From the NCBI RefSeq assembly GCF_030445035.2, contig NC_080677.1, forward strand, positions 109,423,263 to 109,487,262: a DNA stretch of 64,000 nucleotides, written 5' to 3'. Of the stretch, positions 32,395-46,093 are shown piece after piece; position 1 is the first letter of the stretch, and the number at the start of each line of letters is the position of its first letter. The notes below the pieces were generated by a model, which saw nothing but the letters and a program-made list of their open reading frames with translations, was not told the DNA's origin and made no database searches. This stretch comes from Dasypus novemcinctus. Taxonomy: Eukaryota > Chordata > Mammalia > Cingulata > Dasypodidae. The position numbers were made by a program, and so were the translations under genes.

Positions 32395-35300
32395 ATATAA
32401 AAATATACACACACCACGGATAATATATATTCATGTACTAGAATAAGCAACTGTGAATATTTGTCATATTTGCTTCAGATTTTTTATTCATAAGAATTAA
32501 ACATACAGAGTTGAATAACACTTTATTTCTCTCCTCAGTCCCATTCACCTTTCTCCAAACTCCTTGCTTCCCTAGGTAATCAGCATTATATAGTGTGTAT
32601 TCTTCCAGCATTTATATCTTTATTACATTTGTGTATCTATGTTTATATATCTTACATTTTCTATATAAATGAAACAGCAATGTACATATCATTTGCAACT
32701 TGCTTTTTTCTCTCAATATGATTTTGAGAACTTCCATGCTGATACCTGTAGAATCTAGAATATTCATTTCAGCAGTTTTAGAATATTGTCAGCTTTATTA
32801 TTTTAAGAAGATTACTTTCTAAATCAGTAATTATTCTAAAGTTCCTTGTCTCAACATTTTAGATAACCAATTGCCATTTAATCTACACATGTCAAAGAAA
32901 ATCTCAGAGATAGCATTACCTTTATTAGTTTTTCTTTTAATTTTATTCATTAAAAATGTAAAGATATTAAAAATGCAGAGAAAATATTGTAAATATCCAT
33001 GTACCCCTCTCATTTAATTAATAAATGTTAATATTTTGTCATATTTGCTTCAGATCTTTTTTTTTAATTGAGCTGTTCAATATTTCTGATAAAATTGAAG
33101 TCCCCCTGTGTACTCCTCCCTGATAACCATTCCTTACCCTCTTCCTCCTGGCAAATACTATCATGAATTTGGTATGCAACTTGCCAATCTAGGTTATTAT
33201 ACTTTTAAGCACATGGACCCATAAAAATATAGAATATTGCTTTGTATGATTTTGAAAATGTACACACATGGTGTTAGACTATATATATCATTCTGCAAAT
33301 TGTTTTTTTCTTCATGATATGTTTTTATTCTTTCTCTCCAAGTTGATTAATATAAATCCAATTCATTCATGCTAATTGCTATATTGTAGATCCACGCATA
33401 TGAATGTGCTATGTTTATCCTTTCCCCAGTTGAAGAACATTTAAGCTGCTGCCAGTTTTTTTTTATTACAGGCAATGCTGATATGAACATATGTGTACAT
33501 ATGTGAGAATTTCTCTGTGTATATACTTAAATGGGAATTGCTAAACTGCGCACACATTTTCAGATTTACTAGAGACTGCCAAATTGTTCTGCAATTTGCA
33601 CACCCATAAGCAGTGTGAGAGAGTTCTTGTTTCCCTCCCATGACCTTCAACACTTTTTAGAGTTAAACTTTTCTTATCTCTGCCCATTTGATTTATTTTA
33701 AAAAACCCTCAATATCTCATTGTTTTATTTGAATTTTCCTCACTGCCAGTGAGGTATTACCTCATATATTTATTAGCTGTTGAGGTTTACTACTCTGTGA
33801 TTTGATTTTTCAGAGCCTTTGCCCATTTTTCCAATGGGCTGTGTACTTTTTAAAACTAGGTTTTCTTCTTGATTTGTAGGAGTTCCATGTGTATAAACGT
33901 TAAATATATTGTCTCAGTCTATGGCTCCTTTTTTAACTACCTTTGATGTCTTTTGTACTCTAGAAAAAATTAAATGTAGTCCTGTTCACTGATCCCTTTC
34001 TTGAGAGTTTGCATCTTTTGTGTCATATTAAAGAAATCTTTCCATGTTTGATATCATGCAGATAACCTCCTAAGTTGTTGTTTTTTTCCTTAAGGTTTTA
34101 AAGTTTTGCTTTCCACATTTGTGAAAATAATCCATCTGGAGCTTATTTTTTTGTATGGTGTAAAGTAGGAATTTAATTGTACCCCCCACCACACCCATGG
34201 AAAGCTTATTGTCTTGACCTAATTTATTGAATAGTCCTTCATTTTCCTATTGAAGTAATGCCACCCTGATCGTTAATTAAATTTCCATATATTCATGAAT
34301 ATGTTTCTAGTTTGTCCCTTCCACTGATCAAACCAAGTCTGCGCCAATACCACACTGTTTTAATCACTATGGCTTTATTATAAGTGTTGACCCCTGGAAA
34401 GGCATGCCCCTCCCTCTGTTCATTTTAAAAATTACACTGTCTTTTTTGGACTTATTCTCTTCCATATTCATTTTAGTATCAGTTTGTCAAGTTGCATTAA
34501 AAAACTTTTTTGGGATTGTGCTGAGTTAAAGGTATAGGTTAATTTTGAGAAATATGGCATTTTTATGAAATTGAGTCACTCTATACATTGATATTATTCT
34601 GATTCTTTAATAATCTTCAATAACATAATTTTGTATACAAAAATTTTACACCTCTTTTTGTAAGATTTGTTCCTAGGTAGTTTATGGCTTTTGTTGCTTT
34701 TATAAGTAGGATCCTTTTTTGATTAAAAGTTTAAGTGGTTATTACTGCTGTTTGGAAATGCTTCTGGTTTTGGAATACTGATCTAGTTTTAGCCAACCTA
34801 CTGAACATAGTTAATTTGCAGTCTCTGGTATTTTTATGTAAATAATCACATTATGTGTAAATAACATTCCTGACACCTCTCCCCCATTTCTTACCTCATT
34901 GGATTGGATAGGACCTCCCGTGTACCATCATATAGTAAGGATGAGTGCAAGCATTTTTTTAATATTTCTAACTCATTGCGAATGCTTCTAATGTGTCATT
35001 ATTACTAATGATATTTGTTGTAAGTTTTGGTACTTTTACCAAGTTAATGTAATTGCTGTCTGTCCCGGTTGTGCTTATGATAGGAATATTTAACACCATG
35101 AAATCAATATTGAATTGTATCAAATGCTTTTTCTCCAACTGCTGAGATGGTTTTGTATGGTATGGTTTTGTTTTGATATAGTAATGTAATGGGTAACACT
35201 GATAAATGTGGACCTAGCCTTGCATTCCTGAGATAAACCCTACTTTGCTGTTATGTACTATTGTTGTGTTGGTTTTTTTTTTTTAATACACTGCTTCATG

Positions 35301-36535
35301 CATTTAAAAAAAAAATTTAGCATCTATTTCAAAAGTGATATTGACTTATTTTCTTTTTTCTTGCACTGACTTTGTCTAGGCTTGGTATCAGTGTTATTCT
35401 ATCCTGATAAAATACATTTGGAAGTTTTCCTCTTTTGTCTGTTTTCTGTTACAGTTTGCATGAAATAGGTATTATCTGTTCCTTGAATGTTTGATAAGGC
35501 ATCTGTAAAACCATCATGATTTGGAAATTCAGCTCAATTTCTCTAATGGTTATTGGTAATTATTTGGGTTTTTAATTTTTTTCTTTTATAAAATATTTTT
35601 TATTAGAGAAGTTGTGAACTTACAAAACAATCATGCACATATGTAGAATTCTCATGTAACACCCTTCCACCAACACAATACATTGTTGTGGAACATTTAT
35701 TATAAATTATGAGATAATATCAGACTATTACTACCAACTATGGTCTATTGAGTACATTTGGTATATTTTCCCCATACTCCCCTATTATTAACACAGTATA
35801 TCTTTGACATTGATGCAAGAATATTACAATGTAGCTGTGAACTATAGTCCGGAGTTTACATTAATTGTGTTTTCCCCATGCTTCTCCACATTCCTACTAC
35901 CTTGCAACAGTGATGTACATTTATTCTCGTTCATTGAAGGACATTCTTGTATTTGTATTATTAACCACAATTCTCATCCACCTATGTAATTTTTTCTTGA
36001 GTCAATTTTGGTAATTCACATTTTCCCCCAAAATATGAGATACTGCATTTAAGCCTTCACAAATTTTGGCATATAGTTTATGGTAGTCTCTTATTTTTAA
36101 AATCTCTAGTGTATTTATTGTTATGTACCACTTTTTGTACCTTTTACTGTATATTTGTGAATTCTCTATTTTTCTTTTTTGTCTTAACATTGGTTTGTCT
36201 ATATTATTAGTTTTTTCAAATAGCCAGATTTTGTTAATATCTGTTTCTTTGAAAATATCTATTTGGTTAATTTCTGTATTTATTTTATTAATCCCTTACT
36301 TATACTTCTGTTAGTATAGCATGTTATCCCTTTTATATTTTAAAACTTCTCAAGTTAAATACTTAATACTTTCTTATTTTCTAATATATAATTTAGGGCT
36401 ATAAATTTCCCTTGAAGGAAAATTTCCTTTGCTTAATCTGCATCCCACAAGTTTTCAAAATAGTACCTTAATTGTCATTCAGCCCTAAGTATTTCATAAT
36501 TCTACTGTGATTTCTTAAACTGCTAAATTTTCAGA
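32395..36535 (-). mobile_element. Degraded L1 fragments
   Basis: Antisense L1 sequence reads from 3' UTR-like DNA (32395-32760). A second copy of the same 3' motif (TTTTGTCATATTTGCTTCAGAT) lies near 33030, having occurred first near 32460. ORF2-derived sequence continues to about 36535 (GGGCTATAAATTTCCC). The duplicated 3' motif indicates two L1 insertions. A third L1 3' end is nested at 35580-35995. Confidence 0.7.
35580..35995 (-). mobile_element. L1 3' end nested in an older L1
   Basis: The left side is a T-rich tail, followed by ATTAGAGAAGTTGTGAACTT and CATTGTTGTGGAACATTTAT, matching the 3' UTR types at 4692-5000 and 63805-64000. Older L1 sequence resumes at about 36000. Confidence 0.75.
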
Positions 36536-36714
36536 AAGGTGTTTTTCCCTAAATAAGGGGAAAAGTTTTCTTACCAACAGTGCAGAAAAGGAAGTATGTA
36601 CTTTTGTATAGCTGATCACCTAAGGGAAGCTCTTTCTGAAAATGAAGGTGCATCTGTAAGGGCAAGTGGTGATTTTTAACCAATGTTTTTTCCTAGAGAG
36701 AGTTCTACCGTAGT

Positions 36715-36870
36715 GTTGACATATGGTTTTGGGCATTTCATTCATTCAACAAATTCTCGTTGATGACCTTCTATGTACCAGCCATTCTTCTAGGCACCAA
36801 GAGTAACATCAGTGAACAAAGTACATCAAAACCCCATATCTGCATGGAGTGTACATTCTATTGTAGGTAT
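36715..36870 (-). mobile_element. L2 fragment
   Basis: TTTCATTCATTCAACAAATT followed by a GCATGGAGTGTACATTCTAT block is the antisense of the L2 3' region. Confidence 0.6.
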
Positions 36871-37689
36871 TTGCTTGTGTTTTCTTAATTTTTCATGCTG
36901 TTGCAAATTATCTTGATGGTCCTCTTGAATTTTGGAAAAGACGTGTATGAGGAACTTGGGTTTGGAATGCTCATTCTGGTTTGGGGCGCTTGAAAGAGCT
37001 CCTCAGGTTCCAGTGAAAGACACTCAGGCCTGGCTACTGATAAGAACCTCCAACTCTACTTCTTTGAGACTTCTCTGGCTGAGAATAAGCAGAATTGGAG
37101 GAAATTGCCAAGGAGATGCCTTTGTACATAAGTAGTTTCTCTGGGAAAGGGAGGGGGTATTTTCTTATTATTTGTTGTATCTTCTTGGTATCAAGGAAAT
37201 TCACTTAATAAAGGGAGAGGCTCAGTTTTTCAAGTTGGTGAGAGGACATTTGGAGTTTCTATACTGATGGTAATATATAACTTGAGCTTTTCTGTAACCA
37301 GTGCACATTGTATAATATCTCAGGTGCTGGCTCTGGAAATGTAATTGAGGATTATTTGAAATGTGAAGTAGAATCAGGTTAACTTTTCAACCTAATGTAT
37401 ACTGTGGCCTTGAAGTAAATGTTATTGAAATAATGTCTCTCCCAGACTCATTTAGACGCTTCTAGGAGCAACATCAATGGGACATTTATGATGATTTTGA
37501 GAGGCTAAACTGTCCAGTTCTTTGGTCATAAGTGGTTCAGAATAGTAGGCATTCTATAAGTATACATAGAATAAATGAATAGGAATGTATAAACTGACTG
37601 TTCAGTAATGACTGAGTCATTTCAATTTCAAATAGATATTGACATTCTCAGGTATATTGCAAACCTGCTTGCTTCTGTGCCTGTCTCCT
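36871..37689. other. Unrecognised sequence
   Basis: No gene or nameable repeat was seen. Confidence 0.35.
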
Positions 37690-39115
37690 CCCCACCTCCT
37701 GACAAAGGCTAGTCCATTCTCATGAGTTCTAGCCATAATACCTCTTGCTTTCACAAGATCCATAATCCATAATACATGTTCCTCTCTCCAGCACTATCTG
37801 TCTCCCCTTCTCTACAGAATAATTTCAATCACCATTCAATAATGGACTAATAGCTCCAATTTAAAAAATCTCTTCCCCTCTTGACTCTCCATTCTCCTCT
37901 AGCTTCTGCCATATAGCCATATTCCCTTCAAAGCCAAGTTTCTCAAAACTAAACATATTGCCCACAACTTCCTTACCCTCACATATTATTAAACTCACTC
38001 CAATATTTAGTCTTCACCTTCATACAGAACTTCTTGTTGAGATAATCATTGATCTCCAGGTTGCTAAACCCAAATGTCAGGTTTCCAGAACTTTCAGTGG
38101 AGCTTTCCTTGAATCACTCTTATTTTGGTTTCCATGAGACTACATTCCGTGGTGCTTTCTCTCATCTAACCGCTCCTTTTCAGTCTTAATTGTCCACTTC
38201 TCCATTCCCTTTCCCCCCTTTACACACCCTCTAAGATTGAAAGTTCTCCAGAACTATTCTAGGCCATCTTTTCTCCATTCTACCCACTAGGTCATTTTGA
38301 ACAATTTCCATAGTTTATTTACATAATTTAAATACAGCTATATACCGACAACCTAGAAAATCATAATCTTTAGTCCATGTCTCTCTTCCAGAGATATCTG
38401 GTATTCTTATAACCATCTGACCATTGGATAACCTCCAACCCTCCTGGGATATCTCATAGATGCCTCAAACTTAAAATATTCAAAAGCTGAATTCTTGGTC
38501 ATTAGCCCCAAATCTGCTACTCTTCCATTCATCCCTGTCTCATTAAATAGCACTTCTATCCATCATGTTCCTCAAGCTAGGAAATTTGGGTTATTCTTGA
38601 CACCTCCCTCTCCATCAGCCTCCACATTTAATTCATCTTCAAGTTTGGTTAATTCTGCCTTCATTTTTCTCATTTTCCCTGCCAATACCCTATTTGAAAC
38701 CACTATGATCTCTTGGTTGGACTACTGTAATAATGATTCCCCTCCACTGTGTCCTCTGCTTTCACTCTTGTCCTGCATGAGTCTCTTCCCCAGATAGCTG
38801 CTATGTGGTAAAAGTCACCCAAAGCTTCCAATTGCAGTTAAGATAAAAATCCAAAGTGGCCAACAACCATTTGTCTCCTGGCTCCCCTTACACCTAATCT
38901 CCCACTGAACTGCTCATTCTCTTCCAGCTATTATACATCAGTCTTTGAAAACACCAGTTTTTTTGGATGCTTAAGCTTCAGAATATTTGTACATGCAGTT
39001 CCCTCATCCTGGGCTCTTCTTTCCTAAATAACACCTAGGCACTCTTCACTCTCAATTTACAGGTCACTTCCTCACTGACTCCTGAAACCTCTGATCTAAA
39101 CTGTTCTTTCTGTTA
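37690..39115 (+). mobile_element. Old L2 LINE fragment
   Basis: C/T-rich plus-strand sequence carries L2 landmarks such as GATCTCCAGGTTGCTAAACC, GATGCCTCAAACTTAA and TGGGCTCTTCTTTCC. It runs toward its 3' end at about 39115, where an oppositely oriented L2 begins. No open frame remains. Confidence 0.65.
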
Positions 39116-39499
39116 TACAAGCATTCATTTATTTAACAAATATTTTGGGGGTGCCCATTCTCCACCTTACATAATCTGAGGCACTGGACATAGAGCAGAT
39201 TAAAAAAATCACTTTGCCCTGATAGGACTTATATTCTAGTATGGGAGACTGATAAAAGCAAATAAGTACATAAAAACATAAAATTTCAGATAGTGATAAA
39301 TGCTCCAGAGGAAAAAAAGAGATAGTGAGTTCTGTAAAGGGATATTATTTTATGTAGGATGCTCAGGTAAGGCCATTCTGATGAGGTGAACTCAAAGGAG
39401 TGAGTCTTACAGTAATCTGAGAGAGAAAGAAACCATGCAAAAGTCTTGAGGCAGGAGTGTTCTTGGCATGTTGGGGTGCTTGCAGTGAAGAGGCTTGTA

Positions 39500-39965
39500 T
39501 GAGTGTATAGCTGCTCTAACATTATCACAAATGTGGTGGCTTGAAACAGTAGAAATTTATCATCTTTCAGTTCTACAGGTCGTAAGTCTGAAATGGGTGT
39601 CATTGGGCTAAAATCAAGGTGTCAGCAGGGATGTATTTCCTTCTGGAGTCCCTAGAACTTGCTTTCTTCCAGGCCACCCACATGCCTTAGCTTTTGAACC
39701 CCTTCTTCCAGCAATGGTGAGTCAAGTCCTTCTCTTACTCATATCACTTTGACACTAATTCTTCTGCTACCCTCTTCCACGTTTAAGGACACTGTGATTG
39801 CATTAAGTTAATATGGGTAACCCAAGACAATCTCCCTGTTTTAAGGTCAGCTGATCAGCAACCTTAAATCCATCTGCTATCTTAATTCCTTTTTGCCATG
39901 GAACATAATAGCTTCACAGGTTCTGGGGATTAGGAGAACATTTTTGGGTGACTGTGATTCTGCCG
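39500..39965 (-). mobile_element. MaLR-like LTR inside L2
   Basis: The plus strand reads CAGTAGAAATTTATCATC, then AAAATCAAGGTGTCAGCAGG and later GGATTAGGAGAACATTTTTG, a pattern typical of MaLR-class LTRs read antisense. Exact ends and target duplication were not resolved. Confidence 0.6.
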
Positions 39966-40350
39966 ACTACCTGAGGCAGGGTGCATGGTAAAAGATGAAG
40001 GAGTTGAGGGATTTGAGATGGGCAGTCTTTGGGAGGATTTTGAGCAGAGGAGCAGCATGAGCTGAATTACTTTTTAGAGGTTCACTCTGGATGCTGTGTG
40101 GTGGATAGACTATTGTGGGGGCAGGAGTGGGAGCAGGAGACCAATTCATTGCCATTGCAGAAATCGAAGCCAGAGATGATGGATTAGATCAGAAGCATCA
40201 GATGCTGGATGTCTTTTGAAGTTAGAGTGAGGAATATTTGCTAATGTTAGATGTACGGTTTAAGAGAAGGAAAGGACTCAACAGTGACTCCGAGGATTTC
40301 AGCCCGGTAACTGAACAAATATACTTTCTGTTTTAAAATGTGGAAGACTA

Positions 40351-40751
40351 TTTTTTTTTAAAGATTTATTTATTTATTTTATTTATCCCCCTTTTTCTCC
40401 CCCACCCTGTTATTTTTACTGTGTCTATTTGCTGTGTGATCTCTTTTTGTCTTCTCATCTTTCCCCTCTAGAATTTCCCAGGATTCCATCCTGGGGACCT
40501 CTGATGTAGAGAGAGGTTCCCTGTCAATTGAGCCACCTCAGTTCCTGGTCTCTGCTGTGCTTCACCTTGACTCTCCCCTTTGTCTCTCTTTTTTTGTTGT
40601 TGTTGTGTCATTATCTTGCTGCGTGACTCACTTGCAAGGGCACTGGTAAGATTCCTCTTCTTCTTTTTCACCAGGAGGCCCCAGGGATTGAACCCAGGTC
40701 CTCCTGTATGGTAGGTGGAAGCCCTATCACTTGAGTCACATCTGCTTCCCA
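40351..40751 (-). mobile_element. DAS-like SINE, dimeric form
   Basis: GGAAGACT flanks both sides (40342-40349 and 40752-40759). Two reverse tRNA-like heads are present, near 40500-40540 and at the right end (GAGTCACATCTGCTTCCC). Confidence 0.85.
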
Positions 40752-41085
40752 GGAAGACTTTAGAAGAAGCAGGATATGGGAGGTAAAATTGGGAGTTTGA
40801 CTTTGGAGACTTTGAAATGCCTTTTAGATATCCAAGTGGAGATGCAGATTAGGCAGTGATCTAATCTGATGCTTTTGTAGTTTGAAGTCTGGCCTACATC
40901 CCTGGCTGAGCAAAAAGATAAAAGGATGTTTTAAAAAGCTATAGATTTTTATGTGTGTATTTCTGGAGGACAGGAATTATAACACTTGGTAGAGTTTCTC
41001 TAAGTGCCATATGTAATTATTTATTTAATAATGTTTAGTATAATGATAAGACATTATCTAAGTATTAATTAAAGCTAATAGTTTC

Positions 41086-41328
41086 ATCTTTATTTTTCTT
41101 TTTTTCTTTCTTTCTTCCTTTTTTTTTTTGCTTTATCAGGCCAGGGATTGAACCCAGGACCTCACACATGGGAAGCTGGCGCTCACCCACTGAGACATAT
41201 TGGCTCCCCAAAGTTGGTTTTTTCATTTGTTTGCTTTTTTATTTTTTTAAGGAGGCACCAGGAACTGAACCCAGGACCTCCCATGTGGGAAGTAGGTGCT
41301 CAACCACTTGAGCCACATCTGTTCTCCA
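41086..41328 (-). mobile_element. Two short tRNA-derived SINE monomers in tandem
   Basis: Reverse heads end at about 41210 (GGGATTGAACCCAGGACC, TGAGACATATTGGCTCCCC) and at about 41328 (CCAGGAACTGAACCCAGG, GAGCCACATCTGTTCTCC), each behind a T-rich tail. Confidence 0.78.
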
Positions 41329-41702
41329 TAGTTTTAGTTTTAATAATAAAATGTTTACTATCAAATAAGATCTAATATGTGAGATCCAGGTTCAATTATT
41401 GATAAAATTCCTATATTTCTAGCTGCCAGGTTTCCTTTAGATCCAGTCAAACTTCTCTGATGCTACATTTAGACCTGCGCTAATTTGTAAGTCTAAGTGA
41501 ACTAACTATACATTACGCTATGCAAAACAGGCAAGCCACTTGTAAAGAGACTGAATGCAAAGGCCCAACTGAAATATCTGTATTTCTAAGGGAAAAAAGA
41601 AAAGTGAATGATATGAGATTCTAAAGTATAATAGCCCAATAGTTCAGCAACATATGTGGTGACTTGGGAGTCTAGCAAGATCTGATTCAAATCTCAGTAC
41701 AA
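41329..41702. other. Unrecognised sequence
   Basis: Nothing identifiable was seen in this AT-rich stretch. Confidence 0.35.
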
Positions 41703-42192
41703 GGGAAGCAGATGTGGCTTGGGATAGTGCTTCAGCCTACCAAATAGGAGGTCCAGGGTTTGATACCCAGGGCCTCCTGGCCCATGTGGCAAGCTGGCCC
41801 ACGTGGAGTGGTGTTGAGTGCAAGGAGTGCCGCCCCACGCAGGAGTGCCCCTCACTCAAGGAGTGGCCCCCGTGCAAGGAGTGCTGCCCCGCGCAGGAGT
41901 GCAGCCTGCTCAGGAGTGGTGCCACCCACTCAGAGAGCTGACGCAGCAAGATGATGCAACAAAAAGAGATACTGAGAAGAGACAATATAAGACGCAACAA
42001 ACTAGGGAGCTGAGGTGATGCAAGAGAATGATCGCCTCTCTACCACTCTGGAAGGTACCAGGATGGATTCCCAGAGCCACCTAATGAGACTACAACAGAC
42101 AGAAGAATGCACAGTGAGTGGACACAGAGAACAGATGGGGAGGAGAATGGGAAGAGAAAACAACAACAACAACATATATATATATATATATA
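41703..42192 (+). mobile_element. DAS-like SINE, dimeric form, with TA-repeat tail
   Basis: It begins GGGAAGCAGATGTGGCTT and has an expanded GGAGTG-rich body. A second tRNA-like unit is at about 42005 (GGGAGCTGAGGTGATGCAAG). The tail is a CAACAACAACAA run followed by a TA repeat at 42173-42192. Confidence 0.85.
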
Positions 42193-42399
42193 AAATTCTA
42201 GCACAAGGCATAGGATTCTCTCCTTTCCCATGGAGGGAATGTAAATTGATGCAGCAATTTGACAATAATTTGTAAAGACAATGATGTGTATATCCTGTAA
42301 CTTAGAGTATAAATTTTGGTATATAGTTTAGAGTAACTCTTGCACTTGAACCCTAGGAGACATCTACAAATAAATTCAATGCAGCATTTACTGAATTTT

Positions 42400-44330
42400 T
42401 GAAGCAATCTAAATATTTATAAAAATGCAAGGCAAGACTGTACAGTAATAAAAACAAATGAGCCAGAACTAGCTAGATCAAGGATAAATGTTTTCTGCTC
42501 AGGAGATAGAGCAGAAAAAGAAAAAAGATTTTAGCATAATGTGTCCAATATGACAACATTTAGACAAAGCTTAAATACATGAGAATTATTGCTATATTAC
42601 TCAAGAGAGCATTTTATAATTCTTAACAGCAGAAACTCTATAGCCAGATAAGCTATGTGACCTTAAGTTACTTTTCCTCATTTATTAAAAATGGGATAAT
42701 AATAGTACCAACTTCATTGCGGTGTAGTCAGAACTAAACTCTTTAATATATGTAGTGTGATTAGACCACACACAGGTATATAGTAAACAATATATTAGTT
42801 ACTATATATTGCTTATAGCTACATAAAAATATTGTACATTAATGGAAGTGCTAAACACCAAATTTATCTCTGGTGTGGAAGGAAAGAGAATGGGATTTCA
42901 CCTGATTCTGAGGTGTTTTATATATTTTTTAAAAATCTGAAGCCCATATGCTTACCATATATCCAGGAATATACTCCTAGGTATTTAGTCAAATGAGTTG
43001 AAAACTTATATTCACACAAATATCTGTACATGAATGTTAACAACAGTTTATTCATAATTGTCAAAAACTAGAAATAGACAAGAGTCCTTCAATAGGTAGA
43101 TGGATGGACAAACTGTGGTGCATTTGTTAAATGGAATATAATTCAATGACAAAAGAAATGAGTTACCAAACCATGAAAGGACATGGAGGCTGTATACTTT
43201 GTGCACGATTGTTCTCTAAATCCACAAGTTCTCTAATAAAATATATATTTAAAAACATGGAGGGAAGCGGATTTGGCCCAATGGATAGGGCGTCCGCCTA
43301 CCACATGGGAGGTCCAAGATTCAAACTCCGGGCCTCCTGACCCGTGTGGTGAGCTGGCCCATACACAGAGCTGATGAGCAAGGAGTGCCTTGCCACACAG
43401 GGGTGTCCCCGGTGTAGGGGGGCCCCACGCACAAGGAGTGCACCCAGTAAGGAGAGCCACCCAGCACAAAAAAAGTGCAGCCTGCCCAGGAATGGTGCCG
43501 CACACATGGAGAGCTGACACAGCAAGATGACACAACAAAGAGACACAGGTTCTGGGTGCTGCTGACAAGAATACAAGAGGACACAGAAGTACACACAGCG
43601 AATGGACACAGAGAGCAGACAACTGGCGGGGGGTGGGAGGAGAGAGAAATAAAAAGAAATCTTAAAAAATAAAATAAATAAAAATGTGGAAGCTTTTTGC
43701 TAAGTGAAGAAGCCTGTCTGAAAAAGACTACACACACCATATAATTCCAACTATATCACATTCTGGAAAAAGCAAAACAATAGATACAGCAAAAAAAGAT
43801 TAGTGTTGCTAGGAGTTTCAGGAGATGAGGAGCAAAGCTGGAGCATAGGGGATTTTTAGCTATTCTTTTGAGACTGTAATGGTGGATACATGGCATTATG
43901 CATTTGGCAAAACTCATAGAACTGTACAATATAAAGAGTATGGGAATCCTGTATGGGGTGCATGATTGTTTTGTTAATCACAACTTACCAAAAAAAAAAA
44001 AGTGAACACTAATGTAAACTGTGAACTTTAGTTGATAAAATGTATTAGTATTGGTTCATCAATAGTAACAAATGTGCTTCACTAATGGGAGATGTTAACA
44101 AGAGGGAAACCATAGGCAGTGAGAAGATACATGGAAACTTTGTACTTGCAGCTCAATTAGTCTATTAATTAAAAAAGAAAAAAGAAAAAATGAAGTATGT
44201 ATGGAAAAATGATAAGATTTTTCAATATGGATGGTAGGTACACTGCTATTTGTTATTCTCTGTATTTTTCTATGTGTGTGAAGTATTTTATTTATTTTTT
44301 TAAATCCCAGTACAGAGCTTGCAACATTAG
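42400..44330 (+). mobile_element. L1 3' part split by a SINE
   Basis: ORF2 C-terminal landmarks are at about 42950-43240 (ATCCAGGAATATACTCCTAG, GATGGATGGACAAACTGTGG). After the SINE, the 3' UTR has GTGAACACTAATGTAAACTG and GGTTCATCAATAGTAACAAA. The 5' limit is unclear. Confidence 0.7.
43262..43677 (+). mobile_element. DAS-like SINE
   Basis: Near-consensus head GGGAAGCGGATTTGGCCCAA, B box, CCACGCACAAGGAGTGC body and A-rich tail. The flanks AAAAACATGGA and AAAAATGTGGA are a slightly diverged target duplication. Confidence 0.93.
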
Positions 44331-46093
44331 GGCTCAAGAAATATTTGTTAAATGAATTAACAATTAAGAAGTTGCCTGGCCTGGGGAAGCAGTCATAAGA
44401 TTTTTACATTTGGATTTCCCTGATATTCTGCTGTCGAGACCCCAAGGAGGAGAGCAATGGGGCATGTTGGCCATTAGGAGGGAAAGTTTCTCTTCAGCAA
44501 CAGTCGATTCAGGGAGACAATGGAGCAGGGCTTTCAGGGTTCTGAAGGAAAATTATTTTGAACTTAGAATTCTATACCCAGGTGAGCACATCATTCAAGT
44601 GTGAGAACAAAATACACTTTAAGAAACGTAAGGGCTCAGAAATACCATTCAAGCACTCTCTCTGAAAGAACAACCAAACAATGGATTCCATAAAAATGAT
44701 GAGTCAAAGAGGAAGATATGAAAGCAATTCTGGTGACAAAACCCAGTGAAATTTGTGGTGAAATTTAAAAACAATTATTGAATGAGGAGAAATTGAGAGA
44801 GAGAGAGAGATTGAGAAAGATCAAGAGAGAAAATTACAATATGGAATTAAATCCCAGATGATTTTTACTTGGGAGGGGCAGGGAGCAAAGGAGAAAAGGT
44901 AAAAACATGAAAAGTTTCTTGATTTGTTTGGAGAGAAGCTAGTTAAATTGAATAATTGAAGGTGTTGATTTTATAAAATAAGTGTAAATATGTGCTTAAA
45001 CATTAGAAAATAACCACTGGAAAATTGAAAAAGAATATAATTTCCTAACCACTGAAAGAAAAAAAGATGAAATAAAAACTTCATCGGTTCAACAAGTGGG
45101 GAAAAAAGAAAAAAAGGGGGAAAACAAAGCAAAGGTTGGTAAATAGAACACACAGTTGATGCATGAATTAGTCCAAAATGTCAATAAATGTAGTAAATGT
45201 GAATGCATTAAAAGGACAGAGCCTTTCAGATTGGAGTTTAAAAAGGAAAAAGACAAAACAAAAATCCTAAAGAGCTTTATGTTGTCTACCTGAAAATGAC
45301 CCAGGATTTAAGAATTAAGGAATAAAAACAGATATACTACATAAATGTTTTTTAAAAAAATTAATATGTCAAGTAGAAAAAAAAAGGGATATGGAATATT
45401 TGATTGACATTAAAAAGAAGCTTTATACTCAAGAAAGAATGGGTATTTATTCTTCTTAATTACATGGAATATTTACAAAGAAAACTTTAATAGATTCTAA
45501 AAAGTGAAAATTATACAATCTATGTTCACTGCCTATATGGGTAAAATTACTTTTAACACCAAAAATATATTGTTTGAGAGAAGATAAAGTTCAATCTCTT
45601 CCACAAACAATATGAAAATCAAATTCTAAGTGAAATAGAGACCTAAGCATAAAAAATAAAATTAAAAGTACTGAGATAATCATCTCATTAGATGTAGAAA
45701 AATATTTGACAAAATTCATCCATTCATTATTAAAAACTTTCAGAAAACCAAGGCTAGAAAGGAACTTTCTTAATCTGATAAAGGGCATCTTAAAAAAAAC
45801 CCCACAAAACCCTACATTACACTTAATGGTGAAAGACTGAATGCTTTTCCCCTAAGATTGCAAACAAGCCAAAGATGTCCCACTTCTATTCCACATTGTG
45901 TTGGAGATCAGTCAGTGCAATAAGGCAAGATAAGGCACACAGTTTGTAAAGGAAGAAATAAAACTGTCTCTGTCCTTAGACATGATTGTCAATTTAGAAA
46001 GTCCAAGGAATCTACCAAAAAGTTACTAGAACAAGGAAATAATTTTAGTAATATTGCAGGATTCAAGGTCAACATATAAAAATCAATAGCATT

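Larger units (their letters stand above)
39120..40900 (-). mobile_element. Old L2 LINE fragment, opposite orientation
   Basis: Antisense L2 landmarks include TTTATTTAACAAATATTTTG, GGACTTATATTCTAGTATGG, GGATTTTGAGCAGAGGAGCA and ATATCCAAGTGGAGATGC. It is interrupted by an LTR at about 39500-39965 and a SINE at 40351-40751. Confidence 0.7.
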
